Assembly (NCBI GenBank): GCA_016800925.1
Contig: JABCPU010000189.1
Location: 1-64,000, forward strand
Source of the DNA: Suillus spraguei
Lineage: Eukaryota; Basidiomycota; Agaricomycetes; Boletales; Suillaceae
DNA length: 64,000 bases
Reading direction: 5' to 3'
Made by a program: the position numbers and the translations under genes. Positions 22,250 to 33,444 of this stretch are shown piece by piece. Every line of letters begins with the position of its first letter. Position 1 is the first letter of the stretch. Below the pieces are notes generated by a model. It was not told the DNA's origin. It did not search any database and worked only from the letters and a program-made list of their open reading frames with translations.

Positions 22250-22590
22250 AATCGGCCGCAGTTCTTCAGCATGGGTGCATTCTTAACCCTACACTAGTTC
22301 TATAGTCATGACTCATGTGCACAGTATTCTTATTGGAGTTTTGCAGCTTGTTATACCGGTCATGCAAGGCAGTGGAAGACTTCATTCGAACCTTCTAAGT
22401 CCGTATGTGGATGCTGTGCATGCTATACCGACTACTTCCTAATTGAATGCCCTAAGGTAGCTGGTATCAGTAGCTTCAAACAGTCGACTATGTTTTGGCA
22501 CAGCTCGAAATAAATTTCTCAGAACGCCGATGAGAGAAGTGGGGCATTGATAATATTGGCGATGATCGCTGTATCAGTCACTACTTTAGT
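22250..22590 (-). repeat. Repeat unit, copy C (inverted), proximal segment
   Basis: This is the reverse complement of about 28980-29270 and 38077-38370. It is separated from the 18120-18440 segment by the gene and LINE block at 18441-22249, which is absent from copies A and B. Confidence 0.85.
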
Positions 22591-23560
22591 CTGTAAACCT
22601 TGTCCAACTGAAATCATGTCCTATCTCTTTGATACGCGTGGTAATACCATTGTAATACACTGAGACGGTTCCTCCAAGCGGCAATACCAGACTTTCAGGG
22701 GTAGATCAAGGCGTCATGTACTTCACTTGGCAATGTCTTGTAGATCTTAGAGAACCCTTCGTGAACAGCTATCCTGGCTGCGACAAATCAAATGAACTCT
22801 TCAAAAATGTACCTCCTGGAGGGACCAACAAACGTCATCCCAACGAAAGCAAGTAATGGCCCGATGTTTAGGTTGGTGTCATTGACGCACTGCTTGAAAT
22901 CAAGGTTGTGGAAGAGGATATGCTTGATAAAGTATCACATTGCACTGTGGCCGAATGGCACGACTACAATTTGTCCTCCCACCTAATCCGTAAGCCCATA
23001 AGCGTTCAACAAAGAGGAAGCGACTTACGTTGATTGGTCTGTTCAGAAAAGCATCACTCTCCAAAAGCTCCCTGATGATACACACTATCTCAGCCTGGGC
23101 TTAAGTGGCCAAAGCCTCATTTAAGTTATCGCCGTATAAAACTGCGACCCTGACGATGTCTTTAATTTTTTTCCTGAGGGTCTTGAACATGTTAGAGATA
23201 GTCTCGGCATCCTTCAACGCTTCAGGTCCATTCGCCCATTGGGAAAGTTCCGCTGGTCATAATTTCAGTTATCAGATGTTTTGAAAAAATATTGTGTGAC
23301 TTACGACTTCCATATTCATATTATGCAACAGCGGTAGCAAGGATTTCCAGCGCCTTCTTTGATCTTGCATTTGTTGAAAGCAAAAAGGAATTGTCAATCG
23401 TTTCAGAAGGTTTCTCGCCTCCTCCTTCACCCGCGGTAGATCTTCAAGACCGAACCTCCCCTTGAGGGTGTACAGTGATTCTACTACAGTAGTAGACGAT
23501 CCGACAGCAGGAGATGGCGGTGGTGATATTGGAGGTAGTGATGATGGGGCCCTGCGGCTA
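22590..23560 (-). pseudogene. DUF6532-like gene, copy C, decayed
   Basis: The minus strand encodes, in order, an EDLPRVKEEARNLLKRLTI block (about 23440), ELSQWANGPEALKDAETIS, LRKKIKDIVRVAVLYGDNLNEALAT then a stop, IIRELLESDAFLNRPIN, a GTAAGT..TTAG intron (about 23030-22982), and GGQIVVVPF, ILFHNLDFKQ, NLNIGPLLAFVGMTF. It is collinear with the intact gene at 35583-37174, including the last intron position. In-frame stops show that it is dead. Confidence 0.75.
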
Positions 23561-24190
23561 ATGTGACACTGTAAGCAGATTATTGACTATGTGACTGTCC
23601 CAAAATGGGCCGAGAGTCACATGTGCAATGATCCAAAACGGGCTTGAGAAACGTCCAAACCCTTTCATAACGGCAGGGACTATCAGTGACCTGACTATGA
23701 CCGCCTGAGGCTCAAGTAACAACTGAACTGAGAAACTTACTGTAAGCAACGCAAGCCTTCAATCTCCACATCCCTGATTTTTTTGTCCCTATTAGGAGTC
23801 TCATTGCCCTCCAAGCTAGCCGGTCTGAGGTCCTTGCCTAGGCCCTTCTACTTGCTAATTTACCAGTCTTTTCGCCTCATTCAGTTTTAGTTGACTATCC
23901 TAAAATTGGGTCAGGGAACGACCCTTCAACATGTGGAATGATCCAAAACGGGCTTGAGAAACGTCCAAACCCATACCACTTTCATAACGCCAGGCTCCTT
24001 AGACCAGTGACTATCACCGCATGGGGCCCAAGAAACACCAGAAAATAGCAAACAGCGGAAGCCTGTAATATTTCACCCATCCCTTCTGTTTATCTCCCTA
24101 TTATTTAATGTCCCTCAACTTTTCCCTGCTGAGCTTCGCCTTGCACCTTACCTTGCAATACTAGTTTCTCAATCTCTAAATCGTCCAATC
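23561..24190 (+). other. Helicase upstream region with a direct repeat
   Basis: An identical 36-nt run, AATGATCCAAAACGGGC..., occurs at 23626-23661 and 23937-23972 (311 bp apart). Diverged similarity extends on both sides. It lies 220-560 bp upstream of the helicase start, so a regulatory role is possible but not shown. Confidence 0.65.
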
Positions 24191-27100
24191 ATGTCTGATC
24201 GACGTTTCTGGGAGCACAATTCTCACCCTGGTCTGGTCCTCATTTCTGGTGTCGAGTATGATGTATCCCGTACCTCTGATGGCATGATTCACTGTCCTGT
24301 TCCTACCTGCTCAAACGTATTCAAAAGGAGGTCCACCTTTAAGAGTCACATTGAGCATCGTGAGTCTTTCACTATTTCCCCAATCTATTTGCCTCATCCA
24401 CATTCCCAGACAAAGATATTCTTGAAGTTCCAGCCCTGGCCCCTCAATCAAACAGTTCTGATCTTCGAAATACTCCTCAACTATGTGTTGGTGCGTTCTT
24501 CATCTCTCCTTTTCAGCACCTTTATTAACTGGTCTCCTTGTTCCAGCTGTTCATCCTCACGTTTCAGCTGTCACTTTTGCTGAAGGCCCTTTTCAGCTGC
24601 CCGACAATAAAGCTCCTACTGGTCAGTCTTTGTCTCCTTGCTTTATCTTGTGGCTGATCTTCATCAGCCCAGGTTATCTCTCCGATTCGAACGCGAAGGT
24701 CGATAAAGGGATCTACATCACCTTCAAACAACCCTATATCCTCTTTAGTTGATGTCTCAGCCATTTCTGAGGCCGGCTCAATTGCCCTCCGTGGAATATT
24801 GGATACTTACCTGCAGGAAAAGTTGGTACCATTACTCAATAACGCCATCACCCAGGACATCTTGCCCTCTGTCCTCCGTACCCTGCAGAGCTCCAGTACA
24901 AGGACAGTGGCTCAGATCCCTATTTCTGCTCCTGCAATGGAACCTGTTATTGATACTGGACGACATGTCCCGGTTCAGTCTGAAGGTACGTGTCCAATAC
25001 TGTTTACTGATCCAAGCTAACTTCAACTAAGTTATGACGTATATAGGTGACTCTGGCTCGAACAACGCTCAGCATCCCGTCAGATTCCCCATCCAACTCT
25101 CGTCTTCCTCTTCTCATCTCACTACCCCTCTTGCTGCTCCTGTCAATCGAGCTACTGGAATGCTTGGTGCTCAGTCCCCAACCTCATCCCCATCCCCAAC
25201 CTTATCTTCCTCTATACGCCTTGCCACGTCCTCGCCCTCATCCTCTTTACGCCTTGCTTTGCCCTCCTCTAGTCCTGTTGCTTATCCCACAACTCGTGTT
25301 CCTAAAAAACGACTTTTTATCCAAGAACAATCAAACCAGTTACACGACAGGGATGGACCTAAACGCATTCGGCTCAAAGCAGAAAATCATGAGAAGTCAC
25401 TTGCCGTAGCTTCCTCTTCACAAGCTGAGGATCTGTGGATCGATGACGACCAAGACTCCTGTTCATTCCGTAAGGAAGCTTGCTCCTCTCAATCTGAGGA
25501 TCTAATCATCATGGACGAAGATGAAGACATAGAGATTTTGTCTTACTTTTCTGAAGAGGAGGAGGATGAATGGACGCAGAAGGTGCGAGCTGCATTTAGA
25601 CAGCTATTTAAGGACCCTGCTGCGAAAGAAAGGTCTCAGGAACAGTGTAAGGCTATTATGAGCGTCATGAGTACTAAAAAGGACACCGTCATCACCCTCA
25701 AGACAGGAGGGGGCAAGAGCGCACTGTGGATGACTGCCCCTCTTATTGATCCTAGCCAGCGCTGTATTGTCGTCTGCCCATTTGTTGTTCTCCTAGAGGA
25801 ACAAGTACAAAAATGCCTGCAATTCGGGCTGAGGGCACATAATTTCACCAAAGATAAGAATGTCCCCCTCGACGTTCAGATTCTCTTTGTGCAGGTGGAA
25901 AGTGCATCTTCCAAGGCATTCCAGGTGTACGTAGCCATAACTTGATTGACCGCTGTCTTGATCTCACGTCTTGTTTGTACTCAGCTTCATGGCATCGCCC
26001 TATGGCTCTTCTTTCACCAAAATGTTTGTTGATGAACACCACGACTTCCTAGTGTGTCATCCTGAACGCAAGGAACCATGGCAACGTCTGGCTGCCCAAT
26101 TTTCCAGGTGGCCGAAGCAAATCAACTTGCTCTCAGCAACGTCCCCCCCATCTAACACTGCTGCTTATTTGAAAGCCTTTTCACTTCAGCTCAACGAGGT
26201 CCTCGTCTATCGTACCTGCACAGATCGCCCAGAGATAGGACTTCATGTACTGCGCATCCTTCCAAACCATTTTAAGGCGTCCCTCCAGTCTCTCGTATAC
26301 CAGCTGCGGTTGAAGATGAGCGGATCAGATCGCATGCTGGTATTTTTCAACTCGAACAAAGAGGCGGATGACTTCAGCACCACAATACAGTGCGCGGTCT
26401 TTCACAGTGACCTTCCCACCATGGGAGGAAACACAAAAACGCACAACCTCACAAGGTGGGACAGCGGAGAGACTAAAGTTATGGCTTGTACCACTGCTTT
26501 CGCTCAAGGAGTAGACCGAAGCTCTGTGCGATTTGTGGTGATAAGTGAGGTCGAGTATGGTCTTATGGTAGTGAACCAGATGTCTGGACGTTCCGGACGT
26601 GATGGACGAGAGGCACATACATTCTACCTCACTCAGAAAACGAGTCTGTCCTCATTCGAGAGTGACCAAGACTACCACTGCATCAAAGGCCTGGATGACG
26701 TCCTGTTTAACAATGACTGTCGCAGGTACACTTCTATCAAGTGTATGGACGGCAAAGGTTTTGCATACCGATGCAATGACAGGCCGAATGTGGTGAAGTG
26801 TGATATCTGTGACCCTGCTAGCAAGATGCAACGTATTGCCTTGCGGGCAATTAACACTACATCATTACAACGTTTCTCATCTGCAGCAAGCGCTGCTCCC
26901 AAAATTCTGGTCCCTAGCTCATCTCAACTCTCTCATTCATCTTCTTCTCGTCCACCTCCTTCTCAACCACCTTCTTCTCGTCCACCTTCTTCTCAACTAC
27001 CTTCTGCTCGACCACCTTCTTCTCGACCACCTTTCTCTCAACTACCTTCTGCTCGACCACCTTCTTCTCGATTACCTTCTGCTCGACTACCTTCTTCTCA

Positions 27101-27779
27101 ACTACCTTCTGCTCGACCACCTTCTTCTCAACTACCTTCTGCTCGACCACCTTCTTCTCGACCATCTTCCTTCCAACCATCTTTCTCCAGACTGTCGTCC
27201 TCCCAAACATCACTTCCAGGCCCTACGCCATCTTCATCCACCAGGAGTGCCAGGGTAACTGCTGGTCTTCACAGTCGGTTGGACCGTACGTTGCTCCTGG
27301 ACAAGTACATGAGGAGGCTACGAAATTGCTGCCCTGTCCACTTTAGCATTGACTGCCAGGTTCACGCAAAGGGTGCGTGCACCTTGGGAAGCACGCCCCA
27401 TGACTCCATGTATTACGACTTCAAGAGAAGTTTTACCTTCCAACGTTTTACTTACTGCTTCAAATGCGCACTTCCCCAGAACTACAACCATAACCAGGAG
27501 GAGCCATCATGCCATTCTCAGGTTCTTTACCAGAAAGGAGTACCTCAGTGTCCTTTTGCAGGTTTCATCTTTGAAGTGGTATACTACGTTTGGAAGTCGG
27601 GTAAAGCTGACCTTTTGGCTGGGACTTTGGGACGATCCACTGGTTGGGTTAGCTTTGAGGAGTTCATAATTTGGGTGAATGAAGAGGAAAAAGACCAGGG
27701 AAGGTACATCAACCTCTTGGAGCTCTTCATTGCTTTTTGTAGGGAGTTGGAGACGTCAGATCCTAATTTTTTCCAGTAG
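24191..27779 (+). CDS. C2H2 zinc-finger / RecQ-like SF2 helicase, 1078 aa, intact
   Basis: Six exons splice in frame: 24191-24359, 24410-24490, 24547-24621, 24749-24985, 25047-25926 and 25985-27779, all with GT-AG introns (3237 nt). Residues about 35-57 form a C2H2 finger (CPVPTCSNVFKRRSTFKSH). The helicase core has all superfamily 2 motifs: RSQEQCKAIMSV; motif I TGGGKS (about 407-412); VVCPFVVLLEEQV; motif II DEHH (about 497-500); LSATSPP; MLVFFNSN; CTTAFAQGVD; motif VI QMSGRSGRDGR (about 679-689). A Pro/Ser/Arg-rich tandem region (about 797-900) is followed by a Cys/His-rich C-terminus (CCPVHFSIDC, YCFKCALP, GVPQCPFAGFIFEVVYYVW). It should unwind DNA 3' to 5' using ATP in the nucleus (RecQ family knowledge). 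RecQ-like genes of this kind are multicopy in agaricomycetes and resemble telomere-linked helicases in concept. This one sits between inverted copies of a repeat unit. The orthologous cellular RecQ (SGS1 type) is a less likely identity, because no HRDC domain is visible. Confidence 0.88.
26932..27225 (+). repeat. In-frame minisatellite in the helicase gene
   Basis: About 15- and 30-bp units of the CCACCTTCTTCTCGA / CTACCTTCTGCTCGA type encode PPSSR/LPSAR/PPSSQ repeats. The array keeps the frame. Its reverse strand is also open (VVEKKVVEQK type), but that is a composition artefact. Confidence 0.85.
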
Positions 27780-28146
27780 ACCTCCTTTCAGTAGAGTTGA
27801 GTAGCACATAGTTTCTGGAGGTGGGCTTATTCATAGCATATGATTATCAAGTAATGCAAACGCTGCAGTCCCTCCATTTTCCTGTATCAGTTGCGTTTGT
27901 CCGGTCATCCATGATGCTTCAAAAGGAACCTCAATAAAGTATGTGATATACAACATCAAGTGCATAATACATCGGCAACCAAGCCTAAAATCCTTTTACG
28001 GCTGTGTGCAAAACTAATGAGATTCCTGAAGATTGGTGGCGAGTGCAATGAAAAAGAAAATCCTTTTCGGACGCCATTAGACTCAAGAGTCCATGCTCAT
28101 CGCCAGCAGATATGAACACGACACTTCGCGCGTTCTTCTCTACGCC
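27780..28146. other. Helicase 3' flank, nothing recognised
   Basis: This is non-coding sequence between the helicase stop and a mariner fragment. A phrase AAAATCCTTTT(A/C)GG occurs twice (about 27987 and 28057). Confidence 0.5.
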
Positions 28147-28512
28147 ATGGTTGACCGACGAATAAGCAATGATCGTGCGCTCTCACTCTGGGATCATGGT
28201 TGGGACGTCGAAGATATCTGAAGTGTTCGGTGTTTCTCAAGCCCGCCGCTTTCATTGGCGAAACGTGTCTGAGGAACTTGGTACTGTTGCCAGGCCCCCT
28301 TCTCCACTGGTCAGGCGTACAAGAACAATCACACGAGAGCTCATGACAGCTGTCGAAGACCTATTTACTTGAAGAATCAGATCTGTACCTCGACAAACTT
28401 TGCACCTAACTTGCAGTCGAGCACGACATCGCACCGTCATCCTTATCTCGCAGTATCAAAGAAGATGGCCCATCTCGAAAAATGCTCCAGCAGATGGCGT
28501 GCGAGCGTGTTC
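28147..28512 (+). pseudogene. Tc1/mariner-type transposase, N-terminal DNA-binding fragment
   Basis: It starts at ATG 28147 with VDRRISNDRALSLWDHGWDV. It continues, after a one-base shift, with ISEVFGVSQA, RWRNV-like HWRNVSEELG and RPPSPLVRRTRTITRELM. In a third frame come LEESDLYLDKLCT, LAVEHDIAPSSLSRSIKEDG and SRKMLQQMACER. This is the paired helix-turn-helix architecture of fungal Tc1/mariner transposases, which binds the terminal repeats. The DDE domain is absent, because the sequence switches to the DUF6532-like copy A at about 28515. Confidence 0.72.
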
Positions 28513-28519
28513 ATGTCCA

Positions 28520-29053
28520 TCGAGAGGGAGGTTCAGTCTTGAAGATCTACGGCGGGTGAAGGAGGAGGCGAGAAACATTTTGAAACGATTGACAATTCCT
28601 TTTTGCTTTCAACAAATGCAAGACCAGAGAAGGCGCTGGAAAGCCTTGCCACCGCTGTTGCACAACATGAATGTGGAAGTCGTAAGTCACACAATATTCT
28701 TTTAAAACATCTTATAACCGAAATTCTGACCAGCGGAGCTTACCCAATGGACGAATGGGCCTGAGGCGTTGAAGGATGCCGAGACTATTTCTGACACGGT
28801 CGAGACCCTCAGGGGAAAAAAAATCAAAGACGTCTTCAGGGCCGCAGTTTTGTACGGCTACGATTTAAACGAGGCTCTGGCCACTCGACCCCAAATAGTG
28901 CGCATCATCAGGGAGCATTTGGGGAATGATGCTTTTCTGATCGGACCAATCAACGTAGTGACTGATACGGCGATGATCGCCAAAATTATCAATTCCCCAG
29001 CTTCCCTTGATCGGAGTTCTGAGAAATTCATTTCGAGCCGCGCCAAAACGTAG
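28520..29053 (+). pseudogene. DUF6532-like gene, copy A, truncated
   Basis: It encodes GRFSLEDLRRVKEEARNIL, PFCFQQMQDQRRRWKAL, then an intron, ELTQWTNGPEALKDAETIS, KIKDVFRAAVLYGYDLNEAL, IVRIIREHLGNDAFLIGPIN. It then runs directly into the unit spacer (GCCAAAATTATCAATTCCCC at about 28978). The final exon (GGQ..LLAFVG) is missing. Its 5' part is replaced by the mariner fragment. It is collinear with copy C (23560-22590) at higher identity than with 35583-37174. Confidence 0.75.
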
Positions 29054-29499
29054 TCGACCGTTCGAAGCTGATATAGGGCATTCGATTAAGAAGTGGTCGG
29101 TATAGCATATACAGCATCCACATACGGACTTGGAAGGTTCCAATGAAGTCTTTCGCTGCCTTGCATGACCGGTATAAACAAGCTGCAAGGCTCCAATGAG
29201 AATACTGTGCACGTGACTATAGAACTAGTGTAGGGTTAAGAATGCACCCACCCGCATTCCCAACCCTAAAATAGGGTCATTTATGACACGACCTTCCACC
29301 CCAGCAGCATCTGCCCAACACGGTAATGTGTCGCCAGATCGTCAAGGCCGCAGTGGCGTGAATTGCAATGTAGCATTCAATGACAATGTATCATACCTAG
29401 CCTGTGGAGCCGGACAGTCCTATCCGGAGGGACCAATCGCAATGCGAGTCCCATCCGAAGAGAATGAGTCTGGTGATTTGACCTAATTACTGTGCTCCT

Positions 29500-30690
29500 C
29501 TAGCAAGGGCTCGCCAGCTGGTTGAATCGTTGCCACGATCTCAGATATGAGCGTCCCTGGCTAGCATTGTTTCTCAGTATATCCTCCTGCGCCATCTGCA
29601 TACCTCATCCTGCTGAGATCTAGCGTCAAGAATTCATTCAGTTCCAATAGAGAGATATGGTTTCATACCTCCAAAAGCATCCCAATAACGTTGTCGAATA
29701 TCCTGGAAATGACGTGTAGCTTCGAGGTCCGCTGATGCATGTGGGCGGTAGATGCCACATGTTCCGAAAGTGGCTTTATGGGTTTCGCAGCCCTTTTCAT
29801 GGTCTGAAGTGCTGATTCAAGATCGGCACCTTGTTCTGCGCCAGAGGGAGCATCCTGAACCTGCGTGACTATCAGAATTTGGAAGAAGAGAGGGTGGAAA
29901 CTAAAAGGTGACCTACCTTGATATTCAGAATTAAAGAAGCGCCTTCACAATAACAAGGTTGCGGTCGCGTGAGTCCTTTGAGTGCTTTTGTACGGTCACA
30001 TGAGCTTTGTTCCAGGAAACTTGATATTCTTATTTACTCACGGAAAATCTTGCTTGTCGCATTCTTGACCTTCCCTAACAACCGACGAATTTTGCCGCCG
30101 GGTCTGGAGCGACATAGTCGCATACTGAACTTTCACCAGCGGTTGCTTTGCCGAATACACGGTTTTCGAGAGGTGGATTTTGTCTCGAGTCTCTTGATTG
30201 ACTGTGTTCGCTCATCGTTTGAAATAGCTGATGTTGAAGATCAGCTTGAGCGAAGAAGGGTGCAATAAGTAGACCCGTAGTCAGAGGAAGGGGGTCCCCC
30301 ACCGCGACGCAGGCAAGTCGCAAGTCGGCGCAAGCCTCAACTGGCAATGTTTGCCGCTGTTTTGACCTCCGCACCTTGCAAGGATCTCATGCAGTGTCGT
30401 GTCTGCCTCGTGTTCCTCGAAGTTTTTGACATCCCTGGTGATCCATGGAGACTCTACGTGAATGCGGAAGTTCAACGCAGGCGATGCCAGTCGTGGCGAG
30501 AACAAGAACTGACATACTCAACGCCCACAGTATTGATGTGTTCACTGACAATAGTGGAACCAACTGCGTGTGGGGTAGACTTGAGCCCGGCCTCGGCGGA
30601 CAAGGCAGAGTTACAGGGAGGTGTCTTGTGTGTGCGGTGGCGCCAGCATTATTGGCCAGGCAGAAGGAGGCTCAGGTAGAAAAGAAAAAT
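29500..30690 (-). pseudogene. Unrecognised gene remnant in unit A
   Basis: The minus-strand segments SAEAGLKSTPHAVGSTIVSE, VESPWITRDVKNFEEHEADT and DLEATRHFQDIR lie in different frames. The first and last are shared with the shorter, open version at 38955-38581 in copy B. No family is recognised. Confidence 0.4.
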
Positions 30691-31153
30691 TAACTTTGAG
30701 AATATGAATGCCCAAACCTGGGAGCCAGCTTTTACGCTAGCATGACACCACACGTGTTAGATATTTCAAGTCAAGGTTCACAATTGATGAGTAGTTGATG
30801 CAGACCGAGCCGCTGTGGCGCAGGTGACAAACAAACCGAAACAACTCCAAGTCCGCGTCAAAGTATGCCGCAAGCCGCGTTGGATTCAATGGAGTTGGCT
30901 ACAACGGTAGACCCAAATCATGTATGTTTCCCTGCTGTCTTATTTGGCATGTAGTATCTAACGTGTATCGATCATGTACTAGCGATCTCATCCACAACGA
31001 ATACAGTTCGCGATAGGTATTTTTGGGGCGCCCCGCACGTCGCACAGGGGATTCTGGCAGAGTGGCTGAAGAACAATAGGCCACCCAGCTCTCACTTTCA
31101 CCTCCATCGTAGTCACATCACATCATCGATCCCTTACCTACCAGCGCGGCACG

Positions 31154-31990
31154 ATGTCTAGTCAAGCAGGAGGCAAAGAGACTCGCCAGAGAACTACCCT
31201 CCAGGAGCATGGGCAATCCAGCGGGGGCAGACCCCCAATTCATTCTGCCATACACCGAGGTGAGTGCGATTGGCACCGTGTCTGAGTCTGTGTATGCTTA
31301 TCTGTCATCAAGGCTGGCTTTTTCTTGGTTGGTAGACATCTGGCCTTTCTCGACTGCAGAATCCTGTATCAGACTTTAACCAGATGAAATTATGCACGTA
31401 AGGATTACTGAAAGCTTCTGCCAATATCGGAAGTGTGATCGGCCAGTTTCTGTTCGGTAAGCTGCATGATACATCCTGCTTTATCCCCCTTCATGCTGAA
31501 TTTGTAATGATTTAGGACACTGTGCTGATGCTTTCAAGAGAAAGACAACCCATCAGTTCTTTACATGTTTTTCGCTAGCATCCACATTCACATGCGTCGA
31601 CAAACGGAAAAGAGGTCGAAATCTCATCCGTATTCGCGAGCGCCAAGTCATCACCAAGACGGGCTCTCCCCAAATGGATGCAAAGTTCCGTATCTTACTT
31701 GACGTGGGTATCGGTGGTGGCTGCGTTGCTGATCGACGGTTTATCCCAGTATGGAGGACTGTCATTGGATTATCGCTCATTCCGGCTTTCGGGGCACTCT
31801 ACCAGCGCTTGACCCTCCCAGAATTTACAAGAGGTCGCAGGAAGCAGAATTGATTGAACAGGGTGATCTGGAGAAGGAGAAGGTATGGAGGTCAAAGCTA
31901 GTGTTCGTACCGCCGAGTCTGAATTAAGCCCCAGGGAATATGAAATTACCGTCAGGCTGGAGCCGAACAGGCTGGTATGTGTGGTGTAGG
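31154..31990 (+). pseudogene. Phosphate transporter (PHO84-like) fragment, copy A
   Basis: It begins MSSQAGGKETRQRTTLQEHG at ATG 31154. It continues through intron-like sequence to KASANIGSVIGQFLFG-type sequence (about 31405-31460), then FRILLDVGIGGGCV (about 31690) and PVWRTVIGLSLIPAFGALYQ with RLTLPEFTRGRR (about 31745-31850). These blocks match, in order, the N-terminal transmembrane bundle and the cytoplasmic-loop entry of the PHO84-type H+/phosphate symporter (MFS). Transmembrane helices 1-2 and much between the blocks are missing, and frames change. It is a non-functional gene fragment that travels with the repeat unit. Confidence 0.68.
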
Positions 31991-32170
31991 AGGTAAGTCG
32001 ACCGCCTTTGTTCCTTCTCACAGGAGCTCATCCTCGCATAGCTATCCGACGTCCAATGGATCCACCCCCATCATTCAGACCCACAAACCTTCTGCAGCTT
32101 GCTTAGATGACGACGACTCAAACCCAAGCTATGCTCACAGCTTCCTTCAAAACCTCATTGCTTCATGTTC

Positions 32171-33444
32171 GCAAGCCTGGCAAAATCCGATGACAACACA
32201 GAACAAAGCCAGCTAACTTAGGTCAGTATGTTGACTGTCACCATAATCTCTTTCTGATTGCCGAAACACGCTGTACGACGGGGTTCGGCAGTTGTCTCGT
32301 CCCCATACCGCCTCAGATACCGAAAATCGCGACGAGGATGCTGATTTTCTCGGTTTCCCCGACCTAAGCGTTAGAACCGAGGGCCAGCCAGTCCGCTGTT
32401 CACCGGCGTGTATCTGATGCTGTTTTTTACTTTGATCTCTCAGCAAGGTGAATTCTCGTGCTTGGCAGAGGCCGGATGTCCAATGATTTTTGGTTTCGGA
32501 ATTCAAGCGATCATCTCAGCTCTTGCCATCGAATCCCATACAAGTCCATCACTCACTGAGAATCCAGATGCCACTCGACTCGTACACAGAAAGACGAGTA
32601 CGGAATGGAAGCTGGCCGACGGAGTGGGCGTTTCGTTCGATGGAGGTTAGGCAGGAGGGGGCCGTCTACATACGTGTCTTCTTTGCTTCATCCTCGTGCT
32701 CGCTTCACAGCTTTAGCACTCTCCGTGCAGATTAAATGTCCAATGCTCTTTTTGCACAATATGCACACGTCCTTCATCTGCATTGACCCCTCGTTATCGC
32801 GGTCCTACAATCCCGCAAGCCTGCCTGGGCCATTACGATTCTACAGTCTTCGTATCTATTCCCTGAAGAGTTCAGCTTGACGCATCGATGAAGGTGGGGT
32901 TGTTGAGTATTCTCTAGTACGCAAAGTATCAGCAATGGTACCTATTTCTCATAGTCGTCTTGGATTTTGCCTCCTTCTACAAGCTTCCACAAAGCTCGTG
33001 CAAGATCGGATTTGCTTCGTCGCAGTTGCAAACAGTTGTCCCTGCCGTCTGTCGTGCAGTTCCAGACTGCAACGACGCCCAACACTTCAAGCTGGGTCGC
33101 CGTTGGAGCACATTCATCTAACCATCCTTTTGAAGGTTCTCGAGAACACCACCATTTTGCTTATCCATATACCCCAAGTTTCCGCGTCAGAAAAGCGACT
33201 CGATGCATCACGTCTGATAGTCTTGCTATCTTGCGTTCAGATTGTCATGGGTAAGGAACTTCTATTTCTCACAGAAGTCAAAAATCGAATCACGACATAC
33301 ATATATTCCAAGCATATAACTATTTGTTGCACTTGTCTGTCATCGGATCAATAACAGACTTACAATGATCCCAAACATATGCAAACGTCCAACCCCTGTG
33401 ATATGATTAATATCATGCATGACTAGTGCGGTAATCGCCTCACA
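32171..33444. other. Unassigned, no gene recognised
   Basis: Several overlapping open frames of 80-140 codons lie on the plus strand (32408-32880 and 32935-33354). They show no motif, and the codon pattern does not single out one frame. Exons of a decayed gene are possible. Confidence 0.35.

Larger units (their letters stand above)
28978..32170 (+). repeat. Repeat unit, copy A
   Basis: It aligns with copy B (38077-40510) from GCCAAAATTATCAATTCCCC to AAAACCTCATTGCTTCATG, and with inverted copy C in three segments. About 740 bp (29757-30495) is present here and missing in B. It contains a decayed minus-strand gene (about 30690-29500) and a phosphate-transporter fragment (from 31154). Confidence 0.9.

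Noticed and set aside
26914..27213. Minus-strand open frame of the VVEKKVVEQK type
   Set aside because: It is the antisense of the Pro/Ser-rich minisatellite inside the intact helicase exon.
28978..32170. Helitron carrying captured genes
   Set aside because: The unit holds gene fragments and lies near a helicase, but the helicase is RecQ-like without a Rep/HUH motif. I could not find a consistent TC start and hairpin-CTRR end at the unit borders.
32408..33354. Candidate gene(s) from several overlapping plus-strand frames
   Set aside because: No frame stands out, and no splice model or motif could be supported. Left as unassigned.
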